Shown in pieces: positions 35,338 through 44,312 of a DNA stretch of 64,000 bases. The position numbers and the translations under genes are program-made. A model generated the notes under the pieces. It saw only the letters and a list, made by a program, of their open reading frames with translations, ran no database searches and was not told the DNA's origin. This DNA comes from an uncultured Erythrobacter sp. (lineage in GTDB: Bacteria > Pseudomonadota > Alphaproteobacteria > Sphingomonadales > Sphingomonadaceae): contig CAJXJR010000001.1 in assembly GCA_913055155.1 (NCBI GenBank), positions 62,001 through 126,000 of the forward strand, given 5' to 3'. Within the stretch, counting starts at the first letter, position 1, and the number at the start of each line of letters is the position of its first letter.

Positions 35338-36311
35338 CGCTGCACAAGCTGGGCGTGCGGAGCCTCTATCGCAAGGGCGGGATCGGGCCTTGTCGACACT
35401 TGGCGGCCCGTGCGGCGGGAAAGTTCGGCCAGCCATTTGTCGGCAAGCCGGGACAGAACTGCGGGATGGGCGGTGAGTTCGATCGTGCCGGGGCCTTCCA
35501 TTCCCTCGGCGCGGCGCAGCAGCAGGCGTGCGGCCGCGCCCGTCGGGTCGTGCCGGACAAGGTGCAGCATTGAAGGGCGTTCGAAACGCGCAACGATCTG
35601 CACGAAGCCGAACCCATTCATGGCCGTGCGCTCATGGTCGATTTCGACCAGGGCGGCCTCCAGCGCTTCGTCCACCGCCTTGCGATCGGCCTTCGCCTGC
35701 AAGGTGGGAAAGTCGACGCCGATGATTCCGCCAAGCCCGAACAGGCTGATGGCACGCGCTAACGGCTCTACAGCTGCCAGGGCAAGCGCGCGCGCGGGCA
35801 AGTGGCCATCGATATCGACCACCACCATCGCGGGTGTCGCCGCAAAGTGCAGCGATCCGCCGGTGAAATCGACAATCGCCTCGACGGCGAGGTCGCGAAT
35901 TTCCTCCCAGTCAACATGCACGAAGCGGCGCACGACTTTCGCATCCGGCAAGCTCTTTGCCAGCGTGGGAGCAGGGCGCACGGGTTCATCGGTGGGGCGG
36001 ACTTGCGCCGGTTTCAGCCGGTTTGCCTCGCCCACCGCAGGGCGGGTGACGACGAAGCGCATGGTCGCGCCTTCGCTGGCGTCGCGCGGCAGCTTGTCGA
36101 CCAGCGCCTCCTCGCCGCCGGGAAAGGCTGCACGTCCGCGTGCCGAGCCTTTCGCCCTGGCGACCAGCGTGCCTTCGACCACCGCACCCGGCTCCAGCCC
36201 GCCGGGCCAGCGCATGCGGGCGGCCACCGGCTGGCCCTTGCGGTAGAGGATGGCGCGTTCCTCGCCGATGCCCTGTTCGACGAGCCAGCCGTCGGGAACG
36301 GGCTCAGCCAA
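35334..36311 (-). CDS. Ribonuclease E/G family protein
   Basis: A 325-residue member of the RNase E/G family, shorter than RNase G (about 490) and lacking a clear N-terminal S1 domain. Conserved catalytic-domain segments are TPAMVVVDIDGHLPARALALAAVEPLARAI, GGIIGVDFPTL and FGFVQIVARFERPS; the acidic DID corresponds to one of the metal-binding aspartates of RNase E. The Zn-link CPxC is not visible. Such short forms sit between maf and yacG in sphingomonads. Likely role is RNA processing or decay. Overlaps maf by 8 bp. Confidence 0.85.
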   Translation of the reverse strand: MAEPVPDGWLVEQGIGEERAILYRKGQPVAARMRWPGGLEPGAVVEGTLVARAKGSARGRAAFPGGEEALVDKLPRDASEGATMRFVVTRPAVGEANRLKPAQVRPTDEPVRPAPTLAKSLPDAKVVRRFVHVDWEEIRDLAVEAIVDFTGGSLHFAATPAMVVVDIDGHLPARALALAAVEPLARAISLFGLGGIIGVDFPTLQAKADRKAVDEALEAALVEIDHERTAMNGFGFVQIVARFERPSMLHLVRHDPTGAAARLLLRRAEGMEGPGTIELTAHPAVLSRLADKWLAELSRRTGRQVSTRPDPALAIEAPHAQLVQR

Positions 36312-36897
36312 TTGCGAACCCCGCCGCCTTCAGCAGCGCGCGCGTTTCATAGAGGGGCAAGCCGACCACGCCGGAGTGGCTGCCCTGGATCCACGGGATC
36401 AGCGCCTCTGCCATGCCTTGGATGGCATAGCCACCGGCCTTGCCGTGCCATTCGCCGCTGGCGATGTAGGCGTCGATTTCCGCCTGCGAGAGTCGCTTGA
36501 ACTTGAGCTGCGTCTCGCTCAGCTTTTCGCGGATCGTGCCGTCTGGCGCGGCCAGCGCCACGGCGGAGAGCACGCGGTGACGGCGGCCCGAGAGCAGGGC
36601 GAGGCATTGCCGTGCGGTCGCCTCGTCCTCCGCCTTGGGCAGGATGCGGCGTCCGGCGGCAACCACGGTGTCCCCTGCCAGCACGAAAGAACCTGCGCCA
36701 TCCACCGCCAGCGCCTTTTCCCGCGCCATGCGCTGGGCATAGGCGCGCGGCAGTTCGCCCTTTTGCGGGGTCTCGTCGATATCGGCAGGGGCGATGGAAT
36801 CCGGCACAACGCCGATGCGCGCCAGCCATTCGCGGCGGCGCGGGCTGGCGGATGCCAGGGTCAGCTTGGGGGTGGTTGAGGGGGTGTCCTCGGCCAC
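36304..36897 (-). CDS. maf: Maf family nucleotide pyrophosphatase
   Basis: Hydrolyses non-canonical or dTTP/UTP-type nucleoside triphosphates to monophosphates; earlier called septum formation inhibitor. The 197-residue product has LASASPRRREWL at the start, VLAGDTVVAAGRRIL with the catalytic Asp, and the conserved GKAGGYAIQG plus GSHSGVVGLPLYET near the end. It lies 15 bp downstream of infA and overlaps the RNase gene by 8 bp, forming one transcript. Confidence 0.94.
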   Translation of the reverse strand: MAEDTPSTTPKLTLASASPRRREWLARIGVVPDSIAPADIDETPQKGELPRAYAQRMAREKALAVDGAGSFVLAGDTVVAAGRRILPKAEDEATARQCLALLSGRRHRVLSAVALAAPDGTIREKLSETQLKFKRLSQAEIDAYIASGEWHGKAGGYAIQGMAEALIPWIQGSHSGVVGLPLYETRALLKAAGFAIG

Positions 36898-36912
36898 GGG
36901 CGCGTCGGCGCC

Positions 36913-37164
36913 TTAGCCGTTGTATCCCGGCGGGCCACCACGGCCCGGCATGAAGCGATAGGTGATGCGCGCCTTGGTCAGGTCGTACGGCGTCAGCTCG
37001 CACAGCACCTCGTCACCCACCAGCACGCGGATGCGGTTCTTGCGCATGCGGCCGGCGGTGTGCCCCAGGACTTCGTGGCCATTCTCGAGCTCGACGCGGA
37101 ACATTGCATTGGGCAGCAGTTCCACAACCTTGCCGCGCATTTCGAGAAGTTCTTCTTTAGCCAT
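36913..37164 (-). CDS. infA: Translation initiation factor IF-1
   Basis: Small S1/OB-fold factor that binds the ribosomal A site during initiation. Characteristic stretches are [30 protein letters not shown] and [16 protein letters not shown], followed by [14 protein letters not shown]. At 83 residues it is about 11 longer than the E. coli protein, because of a Gly/Pro-rich tail ([12 protein letters not shown]) seen in sphingomonads. First gene of infA-maf-RNase-yacG; divergent from the TonB receptor gene. Confidence 0.98.
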   Translation of the reverse strand: MAKEELLEMRGKVVELLPNAMFRVELENGHEVLGHTAGRMRKNRIRVLVGDEVLCELTPYDLTKARITYRFMPGRGGPPGYNG

Positions 37165-37394
37165 TCAGTGTCCTGGTCCTTTTGCAACTTGGTAGAATTA
37201 CCGGATATCGGCGGCGCGCTTTAGCGGCACCGGGCGCAAAATGGAAGATGCGCCATGCATATCGCCTGAAAAGGCCTGAAAGCTGCGATACATCTGCGAC
37301 AAAATACGACAAGGGTCCGTATTGCCTGTTTGTGCGTTGCACCACATATGCCCTTGCCTCAAGCCTTGTTGATTTTGTCCGGAGTGGCGTAACC

Positions 37395-40289
37395 TTGCGA
37401 ATTTCCCTGTCTTGCAGTGCCTTGGCGATTGCTGTTGCGATGACTGCCGGCAATGCAGCGCCGGTCCTTGCGCAGGATGCGGCGCCCGCGCCCGTTCCCG
37501 CCACCGCGCAGGACGGCGACCAGCCGCTGCCGCCGCAAACGCCGGACGAGGACGTGAACACCATTATCGTGCTGGGCGCGCGGCTGATGGGGCAGGTCGA
37601 CGCGCCCGAACCGCCGATTCTCGAACTCGACCAGGAAGACATCGCTGCCTACGGCGCGGGTTCGATCGAGGAGTTGTTGCAGGCGCTGGGCCCGCAGGTG
37701 AATTCCAGCCGCGGGCGCGGCGGCAGCGGCGGTTTCGGTGGCGGGCCGGTGATCCTGGTGAACGGCGTGCGTATCTCCTCCTTTCGCGAACTGCGCAGCT
37801 ATCCGCCCGAGGCGATCGAACGGACCGAGGTTTTCAGCGAGGAGGTGGCCCAGCGCTATGGCTATTCGCCGGACCAGCGGGTGGTGAACTTCATCCTCAA
37901 GGACAATTTCTCCAGTCGCGAGATCGAAGCGGAATACGGCCAGCCTTTCGATGGCGGCTATTCCACGCAGCAGGTGGAAGGCACCTACCTGCGGATCGAC
38001 GGGCCCAGCCGCATCAACCTGAACGTGGAATGGGACAATTCCAGCCTGCTGACCGAAGCCGAGCGCGGCATCGTCCTGGCCGAAGTCAGCCAGCCTGACC
38101 TCGCCAGCGATCCCGACCCGGCGCAGTTCCGCAGCCTGGTGGCCGATACATCGGGTGTGGAGGCGACCGCCAACCTGACCACGCGGCTGGGCGAAAGCGG
38201 CAATTCGCTGTCGCTCAACGCCACCTACGAACGCAATGACAGCTTGCGCTTCCAGGGCCTCGACAGCGTTCTGCTGACCGACAGCAGCGGCAATTCGCTG
38301 CTGCGCACCTTCAACGAAGGCGATCCGCTGACGGTGGACAGCCGCAGCGAGAACTATTCCTTCGGCAGCACGCTGAACCTGGGCGTGGGCGACTGGCAGG
38401 TAACCGGCACGCTGGATGGCACCTATGTCGATTCGATCAGCCGCACCCAGGCGCGCGTGGATACCTCTGCGCTGGTGGCGGATGCAGCGGCAGGCCTGCT
38501 GCCGATCGATGCCGACCTTGGCCAGTTCCCCGATGCCGGCTTCGACGAAGCCCTCACCGATACCTACACCTTCAACGCGTTGGCGACGGCGCGCGGCAAC
38601 CCGCTTTACCTGCCCTCTGGCGATGTCGCGGTAACGCTGCGCAGCGGCTATCGCTGGAACCGTATCGAAAGCAGCGACACGCGCGCGCTGGCCAGCGCCG
38701 CCCAGCTGACGCGCGGGCGGGTGTTCGGCGGGGCCAACATTTCCATCCCGCTTACCAGTCGCGACGAGGATTTCCTTGGCGCGGTTGGCGATTTCACGCT
38801 CAACCTGAATGCCGGGGTGGACGAGCTTTCCGATTTCGGCACGCTGCACGACTGGACCGTGGGCCTGACATGGGGAGTGACCGACACGCTGACGCTGTCC
38901 GCCACTCACATCAACCGCAAGGTTGCCCCCTCGCTCAGCCAGCTGGGCAATCCCGCCATCGCCACGCCCAACGTGCCGGTGTTCGATATCCTCAACAACG
39001 AGACCGTGCTGGCCACCGTCATCAGCGGTGGTAACCCGGATCTGCCAGCTCAGGACCAGAGCGACTGGTCGTTCGGCCTGATCTGGGAACTGCCCTTCAT
39101 CGATGGGGGCACCGTGTCGGTCGACTATTTCGACAACCATTCCACCGACGTTACCGATGGCCTGCCCACGCTGACGCCCGAGATCGAGGCGGCCTTTCCC
39201 GACCGGGTGGTGCGCGATGCGACCGGGCGGCTGGTGCAGCTGGACGACCGCTTCGTCACCTTTGCCGCGCGTGACGAGCGGCGGCTGCAATTCGGCCTGA
39301 ACCTGTCTGGCCGTGTCGGTGGTGACGGCAGTCGCGGTGGCCCTCCCGGTGCCGGTCGCGGTGGCCCTCCGGGTGGTGCCCGCGGAGCGCCTGCAGGCGG
39401 TCCCGTGGGTGGTCCTCCCCCCGGCGGCGGCGCGGGCGGTCCGCCCAATGCCGAACGGTTCGCGCAGATGCGCGCGACTTTCTGCGAAAGCGAGCCTGGC
39501 CAGCTGGTCGAGCTGTTCAACCGCGCGCTGGCCGCGCAGGCCGCGGGCGAGGAGCCGCCGGTCGGCCCCGATGGTGAGCCGATCCGTATCCCGCCGCAGA
39601 TGCTGCAGCGCATGGCTGGTGAAAACGGGCAGGTCGATTCCGAACGCTTTGCCCTGTTCCGCGAGCGGATTTGCAGCGCCGATGGCTCGCCTTCCGGCCC
39701 GCCGCAGCAGGCGACTGGCGGCAACCAGGGCGGTGGCGGTCCCGGTCGGGTGCGTGGCCTTGGCCGAATGAACCGGCTGATGGGTGGCGGCAACTCCGGA
39801 CCGCCCACCGGACGCTGGTTCTTCAACCTCGACTACACGCTGGAGCTGGAGAACACCGTGCTGATCGCGGACGGGCTGCCCCGGCTCGACCTGCTGGATG
39901 GCGATGCGCTGTCGGGTGGCGGTGAACCGCGCCATGCCGTGCGCGCGCGCGGCGGTGTGTTCTACGACGGGTTCGGCCTCATTACCTTCATCAACTACAC
40001 CGGTTCCTCCCGCCTCGACGGGTCCGGCTTGCCAGGCAGCACGGACCTGTTTTTCGGCGATTACGTAACCGTGAACCTGCGCGCCTTTGCCGACCTTGGC
40101 CGGCGCCAGGGTCTGGTCGAAGCGGTGCCCTTCTTCGAAGGGTCTCGCGTGGGGCTGAGCATCGACAACCTGTTCGACGCGCGCCAGCGTGTGACCGACA
40201 GCAACGGCGACGTGCCGCTGCGATACCAGCCGTTCCTGATCGATCCGACCGGGCGCGCCTTCGAGATCGAATTCCGCAAGATGTTCTGA
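37395..40289 (+). CDS. TonB-dependent outer-membrane receptor with Gly/Pro-rich insert
   Basis: A protein of about 964 residues. The chosen TTG (37395) has a GGAG 10 bp upstream and begins a good signal peptide ending AAPVLAQ; earlier in-frame starts would bury it. The plug follows (IAAYGAGSIEELLQALGPQVN, then GGPVILVNGVRISSFREL), and the barrel ends in the outer-membrane signature with final Phe (FRKMF). Near residues 635-800 an insert rich in Gly, Pro and Arg carries two related Cys segments (ERFAQMRATFC and ERFALFRERIC). The ligand is unknown; no Fur-like site was recognised. Upstream, 230 bp separate it from infA. Confidence 0.88.
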   Translation: MRISLSCSALAIAVAMTAGNAAPVLAQDAAPAPVPATAQDGDQPLPPQTPDEDVNTIIVLGARLMGQVDAPEPPILELDQEDIAAYGAGSIEELLQALGPQVNSSRGRGGSGGFGGGPVILVNGVRISSFRELRSYPPEAIERTEVFSEEVAQRYGYSPDQRVVNFILKDNFSSREIEAEYGQPFDGGYSTQQVEGTYLRIDGPSRINLNVEWDNSSLLTEAERGIVLAEVSQPDLASDPDPAQFRSLVADTSGVEATANLTTRLGESGNSLSLNATYERNDSLRFQGLDSVLLTDSSGNSLLRTFNEGDPLTVDSRSENYSFGSTLNLGVGDWQVTGTLDGTYVDSISRTQARVDTSALVADAAAGLLPIDADLGQFPDAGFDEALTDTYTFNALATARGNPLYLPSGDVAVTLRSGYRWNRIESSDTRALASAAQLTRGRVFGGANISIPLTSRDEDFLGAVGDFTLNLNAGVDELSDFGTLHDWTVGLTWGVTDTLTLSATHINRKVAPSLSQLGNPAIATPNVPVFDILNNETVLATVISGGNPDLPAQDQSDWSFGLIWELPFIDGGTVSVDYFDNHSTDVTDGLPTLTPEIEAAFPDRVVRDATGRLVQLDDRFVTFAARDERRLQFGLNLSGRVGGDGSRGGPPGAGRGGPPGGARGAPAGGPVGGPPPGGGAGGPPNAERFAQMRATFCESEPGQLVELFNRALAAQAAGEEPPVGPDGEPIRIPPQMLQRMAGENGQVDSERFALFRERICSADGSPSGPPQQATGGNQGGGGPGRVRGLGRMNRLMGGGNSGPPTGRWFFNLDYTLELENTVLIADGLPRLDLLDGDALSGGGEPRHAVRARGGVFYDGFGLITFINYTGSSRLDGSGLPGSTDLFFGDYVTVNLRAFADLGRRQGLVEAVPFFEGSRVGLSIDNLFDARQRVTDSNGDVPLRYQPFLIDPTGRAFEIEFRKMF

Positions 40290-40298
40290 GGCAAGGGT

Positions 40299-40323
40299 GG
40301 GGCCGGACCGTCGATCCGGCCCC
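40299..40323. terminator. Perfect 9-bp hairpin between convergent genes
   Basis: Positions 40299-40307 pair with 40315-40323 around a 7-nt loop. It lies 9 bp after the receptor stop and 8 bp before the end of the peroxidase gene. There is no T-run, but the symmetric position suits bidirectional termination. Confidence 0.6.
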
Positions 40324-40331
40324 GCTGCCGG

Positions 40332-41750
40332 TCAGGGCTGGGCGACCGTCACCAGCTTGCCTAGCGTATTCCACTCCTCGCGCGGGGACCAGTTGCGGTT
40401 GGCCCCGAGATAGGAATGGTCGTCCAGTTCCAGCAGGCCGATGATCGTCTCTGCCACGATCGTCGCGCCGACAGGGCCCAGCGCTTCGCCTTCCTTGGTG
40501 CTGCCGTTGTCCTCCGCGCGGCCGATCACTTCGGCTTCGGCGAGGATATACAGCCACAGCGGCACGCCGTGCGGCGGCAGGTCGCCGCTCAGCTTGGCGA
40601 CCTTCTTCAGCACCTTGTCGATCACCTTCTGCTCGCAGCCGATGGCTTCGGCCACCTTCTCGCCGCCGGGCAGCAGGAAGGTGTTGCCGCGCAGCAGGTT
40701 GCGCGTGGCCAGCGAGGCCTCGCCTTCGGTGATGAAGGGCAGTTGCAGCAGGTCGCCCGCCAGCCTGGTATCCAGTTTCTGCGCGCGTTCCACCTGGCGG
40801 TTTTCCGGCGTGAACAGCAGTTCGTGCCAGTCGACCACGGCATCGGTATCGCCGAGCGGGTCGAAACCGCTGCCCAGCTTCGTGCCGAACAGCTCCAGCT
40901 TGGAGCCACCCTTCTGCACCTGCACCTTCATCGGGATCATCGAGTGGCCAAAGCGGTAGGCCGCGACGGAGAACTCGATCGGGATGAAGGGCACGCTGCC
41001 GCAGTAGTGCTGGCGCCCGCAGCCCAGGATGCGTTCCACCACCGGCGTGCCGCACATGGCGGTAAGGAAGTCATTCACCACTGCCCACTGGTAATGCCAG
41101 GTGGTGGTGACGCGGGCATGTTCGTAAAGCTCGCTGCCTTCATAGCCTTCCTCTGCGTGCAGCGTGTCGCACACGTGGTTGTGGAAGCGGATGATGGCCA
41201 GTTGCAGCTGGCTGATCACGCGGTTTTCGTCATTGCGCGGATCGCCGATGATCGCGCGGCCGTTGGGGCTCCGCAGCAGGTCGCTGGCGGGGATGCCCGC
41301 CTGCCCCGGATTATCCGCCCCGGTCAGCAGCTTGGCCCCGCCGAAGGCGCCGCCCTGCACATAGAGATAGGGCTGCGCCTCGGGCCCGAGGCCGTAGATG
41401 CAGTCGAGATCCAGCATGGGCGTGCGGACATTGGCGATCTCGCCGGGGTTGTCGACCACGCTGTCGAACGTGGTGGAGGTATCCAGCGTGATGTCGTGGT
41501 CCACGAACTGGCCGAAGAACACCATGCCCACGGGCACGGTATCGGTGCGGTCGTTGGCGGACTTGCCGTCCATCGGACCATTCTTGGCACCGATTGCCTG
41601 CAGCACCGCCGGATCGGTGTAGGCCGGGCTCAATTCCTGGAACAGGCGACCGAAGCGGTCGTCGCGTTGCTTGGTATCGTAATGGCCGCGCACGCAGTAG
41701 GCAGACATGCCTTCCAGCGGCTTCATTCCATGGTGTTCGTGGGCACTCAT
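40332..41750 (-). CDS. Animal-type haem peroxidase family protein
   Basis: A 472-residue member of the peroxidase-cyclooxygenase superfamily. The distal His/Asp motif is FGQFVDHDIT and the proximal His motif is YRFGHSMIP; the Arg/Glu region RVTTTWHYQWAVVNDFL lies between. No signal peptide is seen, although the N-terminus is His-rich (AHEHHGM). Bacterial relatives oxidise halides, aromatic compounds or fatty acids; the substrate here is unknown. The ATG at 41750 has GAGGAG 7 bp upstream, which decides it over an in-frame TTG two codons earlier. Convergent with the receptor gene. Confidence 0.87.
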   Translation of the reverse strand: MSAHEHHGMKPLEGMSAYCVRGHYDTKQRDDRFGRLFQELSPAYTDPAVLQAIGAKNGPMDGKSANDRTDTVPVGMVFFGQFVDHDITLDTSTTFDSVVDNPGEIANVRTPMLDLDCIYGLGPEAQPYLYVQGGAFGGAKLLTGADNPGQAGIPASDLLRSPNGRAIIGDPRNDENRVISQLQLAIIRFHNHVCDTLHAEEGYEGSELYEHARVTTTWHYQWAVVNDFLTAMCGTPVVERILGCGRQHYCGSVPFIPIEFSVAAYRFGHSMIPMKVQVQKGGSKLELFGTKLGSGFDPLGDTDAVVDWHELLFTPENRQVERAQKLDTRLAGDLLQLPFITEGEASLATRNLLRGNTFLLPGGEKVAEAIGCEQKVIDKVLKKVAKLSGDLPPHGVPLWLYILAEAEVIGRAEDNGSTKEGEALGPVGATIVAETIIGLLELDDHSYLGANRNWSPREEWNTLGKLVTVAQP

Positions 41751-41841
41751 AGCCAATCTCCTCGAACGATCTGTTCGTGACAGGGGGTGGGATTGTTGGC
41801 GACCTGAGTGCGAAGTCGAACAGTTTATCGAGGCAAAACAA

Positions 41842-41890
41842 TGGCATTAACCGTAGCCGGACCCGGAACGCGCACGGCTCGTGGCATTAA
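41842..41890. repeat. Two direct copies of TGGCATTAA 40 bp apart upstream of the peroxidase gene
   Basis: TGGCATTAA occurs at 41842-41850 and again at 41882-41890; the second copy is part of the palindrome GCATTAATGC (41884-41893). Both fall in the 151-bp gap before the peroxidase start. The spacing of about four helical turns would suit cooperative regulator binding, but no regulator is known. Confidence 0.35.
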
Positions 41891-41901
41891 TGCGAATTTA
41901 A

Positions 41902-43083
41902 CTATAACGCCTGGGCCGCTGCGTGGGCCGATGCCCATGCCCACTGGAAATTGTAGCCGCCCAGCCAGCCGGTCACGTCCACCGCCTCGCCGATGGCAAA
42001 CAGGCTGGGAACCTTGCGGGCTTCCATGGTCTTGGACGACAGCTCGCGCGTGTCGATGCCGCCGACGGTGACTTCGGCCTTGGCAAACCCTTCCGTGCCG
42101 TTGGGGTGGAAGCTCCATCCAGCCAGCTTTTGCTGCGCCGCGCGCAGGGCCTTGTCGGGCACGTTGCCAAGGTCGCCTGTCACGCCCAGCCGATCTGCCA
42201 GCACGTCGGCCAGCCGGTCGGGCAAGTGGTCGCGCAGCACCGCGCGAAAGGTGGCGGAGGGGCGGGCACGCTTTTCCTCGATCAGCCAGTCGGGCGCGGC
42301 ATGTGGCAGGAAATCCAGCGTCACTGCCTCGCCCGGCTTCCAGTAGCTGCTGACTTGCAGGATCGCCGGGCCCGAAAGCCCGCGGTGCGTCATAAGCGCG
42401 GCTTCGCGAAAGGTGGTCTTGCCCGCAGTGGCATCCACTTCGGTGGCGACGCCGGACAACTCGCGGAACAGCAAGTCTTCCCCGCCCAGGGTCAGCGGGA
42501 CGAGGGCGGGGCGCGGCTCCACCACTTTCAGCCCGAATTGCCGCGCCAGACGGTAGGCAAAGTCGCTCGCCCCCATCTTGGGGATCGACGGGCCGCCGGT
42601 GGCGATCACCAGCCTGGGTGCGACGAAGGTTCCGTCCTGCGTGGTGACCGTGAACGTCTCGCCGTCGTGCGCCACGTCGGTCACGTCCTGGTTGCAGCGG
42701 ATATCCACCGTGCCCGGTTCCCTGGCGCACTCGTCCAACAGCATGTCGACGATCTGCTTCGCCGAGCCATCGCAGAACAGCTGCCCCAGCGTCTTCTCGT
42801 GCCAGGTAATGCCGTGCTTCTCGACCAGCTCCAGGAAATCGCGCGGTGTGTAGCGGCTGAGCGCGCTCTTGGCGAAATGCGGATTGGCCGAAAGGTAGTT
42901 GGCCGGCCCTGCACCGATGTTGGTGAAATTGCAGCGTCCGCCGCCGGAAATCAGGATCTTCTTGCCGACCGCGCCAGCGCGTTCGAGCACCAGCACACGG
43001 CGCCCGCGCTGCCCGGCCAGCGCAGCGCAGAACAGGCCCGCCGCACCGCCGCCGAGGATGATTGCATCGAAGCCTGCTTCCAT
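41902..43083 (-). CDS. NAD(P)/FAD-dependent oxidoreductase, BaiN/HI0933 family
   Basis: A 393-residue flavoprotein. The FAD dinucleotide-binding fold starts at residue 5 (DAIILGGGAAGLFCAALAG), followed by the family hallmark KILISGGGRCNFTN and a second nucleotide motif LVIATGGPSIPKMG. The C-terminal GWLGGYNFQWAWASAHAAA closes the FAD site. Relatives include BaiN and YhiN-like enzymes of unclear substrate. The ATG at 43083 is preferred to a GTG six codons upstream. It follows the GGDEF gene by 39 bp on the same strand. Confidence 0.9.
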   Translation of the reverse strand: MEAGFDAIILGGGAAGLFCAALAGQRGRRVLVLERAGAVGKKILISGGGRCNFTNIGAGPANYLSANPHFAKSALSRYTPRDFLELVEKHGITWHEKTLGQLFCDGSAKQIVDMLLDECAREPGTVDIRCNQDVTDVAHDGETFTVTTQDGTFVAPRLVIATGGPSIPKMGASDFAYRLARQFGLKVVEPRPALVPLTLGGEDLLFRELSGVATEVDATAGKTTFREAALMTHRGLSGPAILQVSSYWKPGEAVTLDFLPHAAPDWLIEEKRARPSATFRAVLRDHLPDRLADVLADRLGVTGDLGNVPDKALRAAQQKLAGWSFHPNGTEGFAKAEVTVGGIDTRELSSKTMEARKVPSLFAIGEAVDVTGWLGGYNFQWAWASAHAAAQAL

Positions 43084-43122
43084 GGCTCCCGCGTTAGGCA
43101 CGAATCGCGCCCGCGTCCAAGC

Positions 43123-44241
43123 CTATGCGCGCGGATCGTCCAGGCAGACGCGGTTCCGTCCGGCCTGCTTGGCATGGTACAGCGCCTCGTCGGCGGCAGC
43201 CAGCGCGGCGCGTGGGTCGTCGTAGGCGAAGACATCGGCGATCCCGCCCGAGAAGGTGACCTGGCCGAAGGGTTCCTTCGTGCGGCGGTTCACCAGCTTG
43301 CGTGCGGCCATCGCCTCGCGCGCGCTCTCAAGGATTGTCAGCGCTTCCTGCGGCGTCGAACCGCGCAACAGCAGCACGAATTCCTCGCCGCCGTGGCGGG
43401 CAATGTGGCATTTCTGGCCGGAGATCGTCGCCAGCGTTTCCGCCACCACGCAGATCACCCGGTCGCCCGCGTCATGGCCATGGGCGTCGTTGATCGCCTT
43501 GAAATTGTCGATATCGCAGAAGGCCACGCACAGCGGCTCCACCGCGGCCTGCGCCTCTCGATATTCGCTTTCCAGCAGCGTCTCGAAGGCGCGGCGGTTG
43601 GGCAGGCCGGTGAGGAAGTCGACTTCCGCATCGCGGCGTGCGCGAGCAAGATTGTGGCGCAGCGAGGCAGCTTCCTGCTCGGCATGAGCAAGCTCTTCCT
43701 CCGCCTTGCGCGAGCGTTCCAGCATGGCGCGGGCATAATCGGCGAGGCTGGCGATCACGTCGTCCTGGCCCGGCGTTGCATCCAGCGCGTCGACATGCTG
43801 TGCCAGCGCATCGCCATAACTGCTGGCGCTGTTGCGCGCAGTTTCGGTGCTGCGCGAAAACTGGTCGATGCCGTATTCCAGCTGCTGCGCCAGCTTGTCG
43901 ATGGCATCGTCGCCTTCCCGCTCTTCCGTGGCGGTGGAGCGGTCGAGCCAGGCCTGGGTGATCGGATCGCCGCTTTCCAGGCGCCGCCGGATGCGCCTCT
44001 CCAGCCCCGGATTGAGCCCGGCAAAGGCGCTGTGCGCGGCAGAAAGGTTGTGCGCGGTGACTTCCAGGTCGTTGTCGAGCAGGAAGGCGCCGATCCGCTT
44101 CAGCAGCTTTTGGCGGGCCTGCCGCACAGCATCGGCGCGGTCGAAGGAGTCTTCTTCCTCTGCGCTGCTGCGTCCGAATCCCAGCCAGCCGAGGAGCCCC
44201 CCGTTGGCGCCGGGCGAAAAATCTGTTCCATGCCGTGTCAT
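43123..44241 (-). CDS. Diguanylate cyclase (GGDEF domain)
   Basis: A 372-residue soluble protein. Residues 1 to about 190 are mostly helical with a long probable coiled coil (ARAMLERSRKAEEELAHAEQEAASLRHNLAR) that could couple sensing to dimerisation. The GGDEF domain follows: DFLTGLPNRRAFE, FCDIDNFKAINDAHGHDAGD and the active-site RHGGEEFVLLL. An RxxD inhibitory site is not seen five residues before the GGEEF, so product feedback may be absent. It should make c-di-GMP. The N-terminal input domain is not recognised. Probably cotranscribed with the downstream flavoprotein gene. Confidence 0.92.
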   Translation of the reverse strand: MTRHGTDFSPGANGGLLGWLGFGRSSAEEEDSFDRADAVRQARQKLLKRIGAFLLDNDLEVTAHNLSAAHSAFAGLNPGLERRIRRRLESGDPITQAWLDRSTATEEREGDDAIDKLAQQLEYGIDQFSRSTETARNSASSYGDALAQHVDALDATPGQDDVIASLADYARAMLERSRKAEEELAHAEQEAASLRHNLARARRDAEVDFLTGLPNRRAFETLLESEYREAQAAVEPLCVAFCDIDNFKAINDAHGHDAGDRVICVVAETLATISGQKCHIARHGGEEFVLLLRGSTPQEALTILESAREAMAARKLVNRRTKEPFGQVTFSGGIADVFAYDDPRAALAAADEALYHAKQAGRNRVCLDDPRA

Positions 44242-44312
44242 GCGGCTGAGGACGGCAGCGCCGCGCGCGCGTTCAGCTAGGGACGAGTGCCTAGGCCGGG
44301 GCTGCAAAGCGT

